DNA of 5,985 nt from Cyanobacteria bacterium OH_CFB_184 (GTDB lineage: Bacteria > Cyanobacteriota > Vampirovibrionia > Gastranaerophilales > Gastranaerophilaceae): NCBI GenBank assembly GCA_023414155.1, contig JAEZOG010000003.1:1-5985 (forward strand), read 5' to 3'. The notes under the pieces were generated by a model that was not told the origin of the DNA, made no database searches, and was given only the letters and a program-made list of their open reading frames with translations. The translations under genes and the position numbers were made by a program. Shown here piece after piece: positions 1 through 5,405 of this stretch (its first letter is position 1; the number at the start of each line of letters is the position of its first letter).

Positions 1-1220
1 GTAAATACTAGAATTCTGAATTTAATATCAGTGTTATTTAAAAATGCTTTAGTTGCATTTGAAATAAGCAAATACAAAAATATAAGATACGCAATCAGTG
101 CAAAAACACCGCTTTCAACAGCCATCTCTAAGAATACACAATAGGTACTTAAAGCATCAAATCCTGACATCATATACAGACCATAAACTTCTCTGAAAGT
201 CTTGTTTCCAACGCCTATTCCCAAAAGCCAATTGTCTTGAAACATTTGAACACTTGAAGCGTAGACGTTCATTCTAAAAGAAGTTGAAGAATCCTCTCTC
301 ATAACAAATATCGAAAGTATTCTCTTTAAAATACTCGGGATTGCAACTAAAACAAACATGCCAGCACCAAAGAGTGATGCAACAGCGATTTGCCAGTATT
401 TTTTTAACTTTTCGTTATCTTTTAAAACGATCCAAGAAGCTCCGATGACTCCTAGTATTATAAAGAACAAAGCAATATAGGCCCCTCGGCACCCTGTAAA
501 AAATAAAGTCAATGCAGTAACAAGAAAAGCAACTGAACCTAAAAAGAATTTTTTCATATTTTTAGTTTCGACAGCTAAAAAGATAAAAGCCAAAATAGAA
601 CTTATACTTGCAATCAAGTATCCGCCTAATAAGTTTGGATTGTATGGAAGCAATGTTCCATAAATTCTTGAAACAACATCTTCTGGATTAACATAACTTG
701 TATCTTGCCAGGTCGAAATATTAGATAAATCCATATTATTTTGCACAATCCCTACAACCCCTTCAAAAGTAGCAAGGCCGGCAATCAGAAAAATCAAAGG
801 CACAATTTTGTCTTTATTATTCATAAGAAACTGAACTACAGAAAAATAAAAAGACAAATATATAAACGTTTTAGAAAGACCCATCAAACTATACATAAAC
901 TCAGTTGAATTTACCACGCTTATGATATTAAATCCCAAAAATATTAACAAAAATAAATTGCAACTGGCAAGAGTTATCTTTTGCCCTTTAAAAAGAAACA
1001 TTTTTAAAACAGTAAAAGCAACAACGACAAGGGCTAGCAATCCTAATTTACCGCTTCCTAAAAACAAAGAAGCAACTAAAACAAGGCAAATAAGAAAGAA
1101 AATTATGTTGTCTAAATTTTTCAATATTAGACTATTTTCTACTAATCCTTGCGATTTTTCTTGAAACCAGGCAAGTTTCTCGTTAACGCAATCAATTACT
1201 GAACTACTTAGCTGTTTCAT
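1..1220 (-). CDS. IctB / O-antigen ligase (Wzy_C) family polytopic membrane protein, C-terminus cut by window edge
   Basis: The frame is open from an ATG at 1220-1218 to the left edge: 406 codons and no stop. The product is very hydrophobic, with about ten predicted membrane segments (near residues 39-55, 62-79, 84-103, 110-133, 139-160, 197-217, 225-243, 247-266, 275-295 and 360-384). Visible motifs are SRIYGTL followed by NPNLLGGYL (N194-L202), TGCRGAY (R245), ILSIFVMREDSS (around 301-312) and LGIGVGN (333-339). From memory these align closely with cyanobacterial IctB (SRVYSYLGNPNLLAAYL, LSIFVGREDSS, LGIGPGN). The family shares the Wzy_C domain of O-antigen ligases and polymerases, which join lipid-linked glycans on the periplasmic side of the inner membrane. 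IctB was once proposed as a bicarbonate transporter. Next to a sugar kinase, a glycan role seems likelier here. The start overlaps the upstream gene by 17 bp and has no clear Shine-Dalgarno site, suggesting translational coupling. IctB is about 470 residues, so roughly 60 residues are missing. The family call is firm; the substrate is unknown. Confidence 0.85.
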   Translation of the reverse strand, partial: MKQLSSSVIDCVNEKLAWFQEKSQGLVENSLILKNLDNIIFFLICLVLVASLFLGSGKLGLLALVVVAFTVLKMFLFKGQKITLASCNLFLLIFLGFNIISVVNSTEFMYSLMGLSKTFIYLSFYFSVVQFLMNNKDKIVPLIFLIAGLATFEGVVGIVQNNMDLSNISTWQDTSYVNPEDVVSRIYGTLLPYNPNLLGGYLIASISSILAFIFLAVETKNMKKFFLGSVAFLVTALTLFFTGCRGAYIALFFIILGVIGASWIVLKDNEKLKKYWQIAVASLFGAGMFVLVAIPSILKRILSIFVMREDSSTSFRMNVYASSVQMFQDNWLLGIGVGNKTFREVYGLYMMSGFDALSTYCVFLEMAVESGVFALIAYLIFLYLLISNATKAFLNNTDIKFRILVF

Positions 1221-1737
1221 TTTCTACTTTTTCAACACCTTTTGAACCAAGATCAATTGAAGAAATTGTTCCGTTAAGCTTATAATCTTTGCCTTCAAGA
1301 ACTATAGGAACTCCGATTTTTAATTTGTTTCCACCAACAACTGCGCCATCATCTGTTATTTTTGCTTTATCAACAAGAGTAACTAAAAAATCGAATTGAA
1401 ACGGAGAAGAAATATCATCAACTATAACAAATTTGTCTTTTGTATTAACAGGTAATGCTATTTTTCTTCTGTCAAATTTTACATCTGTAATTTTCAACTT
1501 TGTATAAGGAACGTTTCTAATTGTTATAAAAGAAGAATCGCCTACTCTAAATGGGCTCTCTGCTGAAGTGATTGTTATTCCCCTAAAGAAAACTTGAAAA
1601 GAAACTTCTTGCTCAGCTTCAACAGGAGATTTGGAAAATTTATTTTTACCTACAAAAACTAATCCTGTAATTAACAATAACAAGCAAATAAAACCGATTA
1701 TCACATAATCAACTTTTTTCAGATCTTTAATAGCCAT
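1204..1737 (-). CDS. DUF4330 domain-containing membrane-anchored protein
   Basis: The protein has 177 residues. A short basic N-terminus (MAIKDLKK) is followed by one membrane segment at about residues 11-30 and then a beta-rich soluble domain (45-165). It has no lipobox or obvious cleavage site, so it is probably an uncleaved signal anchor with the domain outside the cytoplasm. The pattern FFRGITI, RVGDSSFITIRNVPY, VTLVDKAKITDDGAVVGGNKLKIG and PIVLEGKDY matches my recollection of cyanobacterial DUF4330 proteins (GLSV, EGDKxNIIIRNQPYG, KAxVTDNGPVLGxxKIKIGTPIELEG). The family has no established biochemical function. The ATG is preceded by AGGAG at 5 nt spacing, and that site overlaps the stop codon of the kinase gene. 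The gene lies between a sugar-phosphate kinase and a Wzy_C/IctB-type membrane protein in a tight operon. I therefore infer an accessory role in envelope glycan assembly or export. Confidence 0.85.
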   Translation of the reverse strand: MAIKDLKKVDYVIIGFICLLLLITGLVFVGKNKFSKSPVEAEQEVSFQVFFRGITITSAESPFRVGDSSFITIRNVPYTKLKITDVKFDRRKIALPVNTKDKFVIVDDISSPFQFDFLVTLVDKAKITDDGAVVGGNKLKIGVPIVLEGKDYKLNGTISSIDLGSKGVEKVENETAK

Positions 1738-1742
1738 AATCT

Positions 1743-1747
1743 CTCCT
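1743..1747 (-). promoter_or_regulatory. Shine-Dalgarno AGGAG for the DUF4330 gene, overlapping the kinase stop codon
   Basis: On the minus strand, AGGAG lies 5 nt before the ATG at 1737 and shares bases with the TAG stop (1748-1746) of the upstream kinase gene. This arrangement favours translational coupling and supports the chosen DUF4330 start. Confidence 0.75.
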
Positions 1748-2780
1748 ATACTTTAACCGTAAAGTTATCCATATTTAAACTGTCCAATGTTTCAGAAATC
1801 TCTTCAACGCTTGTAGTAGCGCAGCCAAAGTGCCTGATAACAATACTGGCAGCTAAGTTGCCCACTATAGCAGCATTAACCGGAGTCATCCCCGCAGCAA
1901 GTGCTAAAGTGAATGATGCAACTACTGTATCACCCGCGCCTGTAACATCAAATACATCTTTTTTGTTGAAAACCGGAATTTTTGCATACTCCCCGTTTTT
2001 CTCAAACACGCTCATTCCGTCGCCGCCTCTTGTCACAAGGATAATATCAGCTTGAGTTTTTTCAAGCATATCTTTTCCTGCTCTCTCAAGAGTAGCTTGA
2101 TCTTTAATCGGATACCCGATAAAACCTTCAGTGTCAGGCTGATTAGGGGTCATTGCTGTACAGCCTTTATATCTGTCTAAATCTTTTTGAGCATCTACAA
2201 CAACTATTTTACCGTGTTTTTTAGCTATTTCGATTGTTTTTTCAATGACATTTTTTGTCATCATACCGATATTATAATCAGAAAGAATAACTGCATCGTG
2301 TTCTAGGATTGCTTTTTCAATGTTTGAAATAACTTTTTGTTCAATTTCGCTGGAAAGAGGAGCTGTTGTTTCTCTATCTATTCTAACGATTTGCTGAGTA
2401 ACAGACTGAGAACAAGAACCAGAAACTCTGGTTTTTACAGTAGTAACTCTATCTTCATCCATAACCATATAATCAGTATTGATACCGGCTTTTTTCAATG
2501 CTTCAAGCAAAATTGGAGCGTGGTAGTCATTACCATAGGTACCAATTACACTGACTTTTCCATTATTCAGTGTAGAAATATTGTGAGCTGCGTTTGATGC
2601 TGCACCTAAAATAACCTTTGTATCATAATGACGCAAAATCAATACGGGAGCTTCTCTTGACATTCTTGCCGTATTTCCGTATATCATTTCATCAATAGCC
2701 AAATCTCCTACTACTAGTACTCTTGGCTGTGTAATTTTATTTAACTCGGCTTTTAATTCTTGTTTATCCAATGAAAACAT
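1746..2780 (-). CDS. rfaE1: RfaE1/HldA-like PfkB-family sugar kinase (heptose-7-phosphate kinase type)
   Basis: PfkB/ribokinase-fold kinase of 344 residues. By family, RfaE1 phosphorylates D-glycero-beta-D-manno-heptose 7-phosphate at C1 with ATP, in the cytosol, for ADP-heptose synthesis. Visible motifs in order are VVGD (23-26), TARMSREAPV (37-46, like TSRISPEAPV in E. coli HldE), GAASNAAHN (59-67), LSDY (166-169), VDAQKD (195-200), MTPNQP (210-215), VTRGGDGMSVF (249-259) and the anion hole/catalytic motif DVTGAGDT (278-285) with base D284. It corresponds only to the kinase half of bifunctional HldE; no nucleotidyltransferase domain follows. E. coli HldE has DPKG where this protein has DAQKD, so the exact substrate is less certain than the fold. 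Start: the ATG at 2780 has GGAG 6 nt upstream, while an in-frame ATG at 2792 (348 residues) has no Shine-Dalgarno, so I prefer 2780. It heads the glycan-like operon with the DUF4330 gene 8 bp downstream. Confidence 0.88.
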   Translation of the reverse strand: MFSLDKQELKAELNKITQPRVLVVGDLAIDEMIYGNTARMSREAPVLILRHYDTKVILGAASNAAHNISTLNNGKVSVIGTYGNDYHAPILLEALKKAGINTDYMVMDEDRVTTVKTRVSGSCSQSVTQQIVRIDRETTAPLSSEIEQKVISNIEKAILEHDAVILSDYNIGMMTKNVIEKTIEIAKKHGKIVVVDAQKDLDRYKGCTAMTPNQPDTEGFIGYPIKDQATLERAGKDMLEKTQADIILVTRGGDGMSVFEKNGEYAKIPVFNKKDVFDVTGAGDTVVASFTLALAAGMTPVNAAIVGNLAASIVIRHFGCATTSVEEISETLDSLNMDNFTVKV

Positions 2781-2786
2781 TAAATA

Positions 2787-2790
2787 CTCC
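2787..2790 (-). promoter_or_regulatory. Shine-Dalgarno GGAG that decides the kinase start
   Basis: GGAG on the minus strand is followed by six bases (TATTTA) and then the ATG at 2780-2778. The alternative ATG at 2792-2790 overlaps this site and is preceded only by A/T-rich sequence. The downstream start is therefore better supported. Confidence 0.6.
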
Positions 2791-2799
2791 ATTATTAAT

Positions 2800-2828
2800 T
2801 TGATTAAAATTATTACATATAATATAAT
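2800..2828 (+). promoter_or_regulatory. Possible sigma70-type promoter for the rightward genes in the divergent intergenic region
   Basis: TTGATT (2800-2805) is separated by 17 bp from a consensus TATAAT (2823-2828). A second TATAAT overlaps upstream at 2818-2823. Transcription from here would give a leader of roughly 105 nt before the ATG at 2940. The region is so AT-rich that -10-like hexamers are expected by chance. The minus-strand kinase operon must also start here, but I could not choose a single promoter for it. Confidence 0.35.
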
Positions 2829-2939
2829 ACTAACATAAAATAATTTGTATACTAAAATACAAAAAGGCTTATAGCAACAGTTTATTGAGAAATTTATTTT
2901 TCAATACTTGTTCAAAGACGTACATAAACAGGGGTCAAA

Positions 2940-3464
2940 ATGAGCGATAATTTATCTGAAAACAACCAAAATGAAGAAGAATTAATTAATAAATTAATTC
3001 AAGAACATACAGCAAACGTCGCTGGACCAGAGGTTACCGATTCTCAACCAACGCCTCTTACTGAACAAGAATTATCTGCCTTAAGTCAGGTAGAAAACAT
3101 CCAAAGTCTTCTTGAACAAGCAGATCAAGAAGAACGACCAATGCCAAAAACCTCTAAAAAATTCGTTGTAAACGTCCAGAATGAATACGTGGATTTTTTC
3201 GAAGAATTATCCCCTGAAAAAAAATCCTTGCTAATCAATGAGTTTTTGAAAAAGGAAATCGAAAATAAAGGCAAATACAGGATAAGAAAAAAAGCTATAA
3301 GGATAATTAAACATGTATTAATTATCCTGCTTACAATAGTAATAGGTTTTCCGGTTATTTTTTATCTGGTAAACACTTCTATTCAAAGTACTTTAAAAAG
3401 CTACAAATATATGCAAGTAAACTTTGAAAGACTTTATCAGCAAAAAAACATGAATAAATTTTAA
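2940..3464 (+). CDS. Hypothetical single-pass membrane protein with acidic N-terminal region
   Basis: I do not recognise this 174-residue protein. Residues 1-70 are rich in Glu, Gln, Asn and Ser and look disordered or partly helical (two short Leu/Glu-rich stretches near 13-22 and 41-61). Residues 73-110 look structured (FVVNVQNEYVDFFEEL, then a Lys/Glu-rich helix). A basic stretch at 112-124 (KYRIRKKAIRIIK) precedes one hydrophobic segment at about 125-145 (HVLIILLTIVIGFPVIFYLV). A tail of about 29 residues ends in basic and polar residues. By the positive-inside rule the large N-terminal part should be cytoplasmic and the tail outside; there is no N-terminal signal peptide. AGGGG lies 5 nt before the ATG. 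The gene is divergent from the kinase operon and lies 30 bp ahead of the next gene, so those two are probably co-transcribed. Function unknown. Confidence 0.8.
   Translation: MSDNLSENNQNEEELINKLIQEHTANVAGPEVTDSQPTPLTEQELSALSQVENIQSLLEQADQEERPMPKTSKKFVVNVQNEYVDFFEELSPEKKSLLINEFLKKEIENKGKYRIRKKAIRIIKHVLIILLTIVIGFPVIFYLVNTSIQSTLKSYKYMQVNFERLYQQKNMNKF
2979..3000. repeat. Perfect 9-bp inverted repeat with 4-nt spacer inside the 174-codon gene
   Basis: GAATTAATT (2979-2987) and AATTAATTC (2992-3000) are exact reverse complements around AATA. The element starts 39 bases after the start codon. It could form a weak AT-only hairpin early in the message, but low complexity makes chance plausible. Confidence 0.5.
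3300..3328. repeat. Perfect 11-bp inverted repeat with 7-nt loop, inside the membrane-segment codons
   Basis: AGGATAATTAA (3300-3310) and TTAATTATCCT (3318-3328) are exact reverse complements around ACATGTA. The element encodes the junction between the basic stretch and the membrane segment of the 174-residue protein. No T-tract follows, so it does not look like an intrinsic terminator. Confidence 0.6.
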
Positions 3465-3494
3465 TCAGACACAAAATTTTCAAAGAAAGAATAA

Positions 3495-4130
3495 ATGAAC
3501 CCAAGACTCAACCACCAAGAAAAGCTGTCTTTTATAGGAATATCGCTTTCTTCAACATCTACTTCAGAATCAGCTGCCGCGATATTAGACAAAGATTTAA
3601 AAATAATTACTCTGGATAAACTTTTTTCAATGCAAGATGTTCAATACTTTATTGATAATTTGCCTGGAAAAAGAAACTCAATTATTCTAGTGTCTATTCC
3701 TGAAAACGAAACCCTTATAAACAGCAAATGGAAATATAATTCCAGATGTTACCAGCCTGTAAACCTAAATTCACCAATAAAAAACAGGGATAATTGGGCG
3801 GATAGATTTTCAACAAGAGGATGCGAATATTTTGAAGAAGTTAAAGCTAAAGATATCGACATCTTTAGGTTTGACATAGATAATGTTAAAAAATCATTAG
3901 GCTATTTTGCTCCTTTTAAGCACAGAACACCGACTGACTGTAAATCTATTCAAAACACTTTAAAAATAAAATTTGGAATGAGAGAAATTCCATCAAATAT
4001 GTTGCCCGTATCTCAACTAGAAGCGATATTAGGCGCCTGCCTTGCCCACTCAATTGCTTATGGTGAAGAAAATACCGATTATAAAAAACTATACGAATAC
4101 TGCAATATGGATGTTCTTGGTTTTTGCTAA
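3495..4130 (+). CDS. Hypothetical protein, possible degenerate DUF429-like / RNase H-fold protein
   Basis: I do not recognise this 211-residue protein with certainty. Its plan recalls DUF429-type RNase H-fold proteins. An opening strand FIGISLSS (13-20) is followed by AAAILDKDLKIITLDKL (27-43, like the second and third strands), a buried strand SIILVSIPE (62-70), a polar middle carrying an R-S-T-R-G-C-E motif (around 105-111) and a late helix LEAILGACLAHSIAYG (175-190, like the D-A-x-x-A-A-x-T-A helix). In DUF429-like proteins I would expect acidic residues in the first and fourth strands (GIDL, IDxP). Here both are serine (S17, S67), and the helix has E176. If the fold call is right, metal-dependent nuclease activity is doubtful. 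No signal peptide or membrane segment is visible. The upstream ribosome site is weak (AAAGAAAG), and the 30-bp gap suggests co-transcription with the preceding gene. The gene is surely real; the fold assignment is tentative. Confidence 0.75.
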   Translation: MNPRLNHQEKLSFIGISLSSTSTSESAAAILDKDLKIITLDKLFSMQDVQYFIDNLPGKRNSIILVSIPENETLINSKWKYNSRCYQPVNLNSPIKNRDNWADRFSTRGCEYFEEVKAKDIDIFRFDIDNVKKSLGYFAPFKHRTPTDCKSIQNTLKIKFGMREIPSNMLPVSQLEAILGACLAHSIAYGEENTDYKKLYEYCNMDVLGFC

Positions 4131-4142
4131 AGAGAGATTATT

Positions 4143-4170
4143 TTTCATGTATAATAAATTCTATATGAAA
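4143..4170 (+). promoter_or_regulatory. Probable trpS promoter -10 within an imperfect palindrome
   Basis: A perfect TATAAT lies at 4150-4155, which would start transcription about 30 nt before trpS; no good -35 is visible. The hexamer is embedded in an inverted repeat: TTTCATGTA (4143-4151) pairs with TATATGAAA (4162-4170) across a 10-nt centre, with one G-T mismatch. It could be an operator or a weak transcript hairpin. No tryptophan-codon leader peptide and no convincing T-box fit in the 60-bp gap. Confidence 0.4.
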
Positions 4171-4177
4171 TTTATTT

Positions 4178-4182
4178 GAGGA
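4178..4182 (+). promoter_or_regulatory. Shine-Dalgarno GAGGA supporting the GTG start of trpS
   Basis: GAGGA lies 8 nt before the GTG at 4191. The next in-frame ATG, at 4209, would remove residues usual for the family before the S-G-x-x-P-T-G-K-L-H-L-G-H motif, so the GTG start is preferred. Confidence 0.7.
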
Positions 4183-4190
4183 ATTAAAAA

Positions 4191-5210
4191 GTGGTTAAAC
4201 AAAAGTTAATGTCAGGAATGCGCCCTACAGGCAAGCTTCACTTGGGTCACTATGAAGGCGTTTTGACCAATTGGTTAAAGCTCCAAGAAGAATTTGACTG
4301 TTATTTTTGCGTTGCAGACTGGCATGCACTAACTACAAAATATGATAATACCCAAAACCTCAAACAAGATAGAGTCGATGTCTTGCTTGATTGGCTGGCA
4401 TGCGGGATTGACCCATCTAAATCAACAATCTATTACCAATCGCAAATTCCGCAAATAGCAGAATTACATATCTTATTGAGCATGATTACCCCAAATAACT
4501 GGGTTGAAAGAGATCCTACCCTAAAAGATATGGTAAAAATGATCAAAGGCAAAGACGGAAAAAATAAAGAAAACATACCGCAGTTAAACTACGGTCTTCT
4601 TGGTTATCCTGTTCTTATGACAGCTGACATCCTTGCGTTCAATGCATCTGTAGTTCCTGTCGGTACTGATCAGCTTGCTCACCTTGAAATTTCAAGAGAT
4701 ATTGCAAGAAGATTCAACAATATTTATAAAACCGATTTCTTCAACGAACCATCACCGAAACTTACTCAAATCCCTCTATTAAAGGGGATTGACGGTCAAA
4801 AGATGGGCAAATCATTCAACAATGATATTAAAATTTCAGACGATGAAGAAACTACAGCAGCAAAAGCAATGAAAGCCATCACAGATAGAAGCAGAGCCAG
4901 AAAAGATGACCCTGGACATCCTGATAAATGCGAAGTTGCTTTTGAATACTACAAAATATTTGCTGATGAACAAACAATAGAAACAGTAAAAGCAGAATGC
5001 AAAGCAGGTCAAAGAGGCTGTGCTGACTGCAAAAGACAACTAGGCAAAATTATAAACGAAAAATTTGCACCTATAAGAGAAAAACGAGAAGAATATAAAA
5101 ATAATATGGACCTTGTTTACAACATTCTTCACGAGGGCAACAAAAAAGCAAAAGAAGAAGCTGAAAACGTATTAATAAAAGTAAGAGATATTGTAAATAT
5201 TTCAATCTAA
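4191..5210 (+). CDS. trpS: Tryptophanyl-tRNA synthetase with iron-sulfur-type cysteine motif
   Basis: Class Ic synthetase of 339 residues, a normal length for bacterial TrpRS. It charges tRNA-Trp with tryptophan using ATP in the cytosol. The N-terminus SGMRPTGKLHLGHYEG (8-23) carries the HIGH-type motif HLGH (17-20). VADWHAL (41-47), YPVLMTADIL (139-148, with the tryptophan-contacting Asp region at D146), VPVGTDQLAHLEISRDIARRFN (155-176, read in two pieces) and the KMSKS-type loop KMGKS (204-208) follow in the expected order. The C-terminal part has four cysteines, C247, C270, C277 and C280. Their spacing is C-x22-C-x6-C-x2-C, which I recall as the [4Fe-4S] ligand pattern of Thermotoga maritima TrpRS. 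The start is GTG with GAGGA upstream. The 60-bp gap before it holds a likely own promoter, so it may be transcribed separately from the two hypothetical genes. Confidence 0.97.
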   Translation: MVKQKLMSGMRPTGKLHLGHYEGVLTNWLKLQEEFDCYFCVADWHALTTKYDNTQNLKQDRVDVLLDWLACGIDPSKSTIYYQSQIPQIAELHILLSMITPNNWVERDPTLKDMVKMIKGKDGKNKENIPQLNYGLLGYPVLMTADILAFNASVVPVGTDQLAHLEISRDIARRFNNIYKTDFFNEPSPKLTQIPLLKGIDGQKMGKSFNNDIKISDDEETTAAKAMKAITDRSRARKDDPGHPDKCEVAFEYYKIFADEQTIETVKAECKAGQRGCADCKRQLGKIINEKFAPIREKREEYKNNMDLVYNILHEGNKKAKEEAENVLIKVRDIVNISI

Positions 5211-5405
5211 ATATTTAATAAAATAGCCCTTATTTTTGTAACAAAAGTTATAAATTATTCGCTTGCGTAATAACAGACAATGACTGAATTTACAAGATTT
5301 AAGAATTATGCCACGCCATCTTTATTCAAAAATACTTTCTTATTCGGCAAATTTCAACGCTAAAAATACTTATTTATAGTAAGAACACTTATTAAAGGGA
5401 TATAC
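5211..5405. other. Intergenic gap between trpS and the final gene; no gene seen
   Basis: This 195-bp AT-rich stretch has no open frame that I would call. A six-pair AT stem (AAAATA at 5220-5225, TATTTT at 5231-5236, loop GCCCT) follows the trpS stop and could be a weak terminator. A second imperfect hairpin lies near 5255-5273 without a T-tract. I see no tRNA or recognisable small RNA. Confidence 0.4.
5375..5400 (+). promoter_or_regulatory. Likely -10 and strong Shine-Dalgarno for the last gene
   Basis: TATAGT (5375-5380) matches five of six -10 positions, with only a poor -35 (TTTCAA, 5352-5357). AAAGGGA (5394-5400) lies 5 nt before the ATG at 5406 and firmly supports that start. The promoter part is tentative; the ribosome site is clear. 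Confidence 0.45.

Noticed and set aside
922..1164. Plus-strand open frame of 80 codons
   Set aside because: It lies wholly antisense to the IctB-like gene, has no ribosome site, and its product is a low-complexity Lys/Asn/Thr peptide typical of a shadow frame.
1858..2597. Two plus-strand open frames (1858-2055 and 2337-2597)
   Set aside because: Both are antisense to the clearly conserved PfkB kinase and show no motif or ribosome site.
3456..3485. AT-only inverted repeat between the two hypothetical genes as a terminator
   Set aside because: The stem is seven A/T pairs with no GC core, within the short 30-bp gap; too weak to call a terminator.
4131..4190. T-box, tryptophan leader peptide or riboswitch before trpS
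   Set aside because: The gap is only 60 bp and contains neither the T-box core nor a Trp-codon leader frame.
4836..5039. Minus-strand open frame of 67 codons, Cys/Phe-rich
   Set aside because: It is the antisense shadow of the trpS C-terminal region; its composition follows from the Lys/Ala/Glu codons on the other strand.
5255..5273. TTATTCGC / GCGTAATAA hairpin after trpS
   Set aside because: It needs a bulged base and a 2-4 nt loop and has no following T-run, so it is not a convincing terminator.
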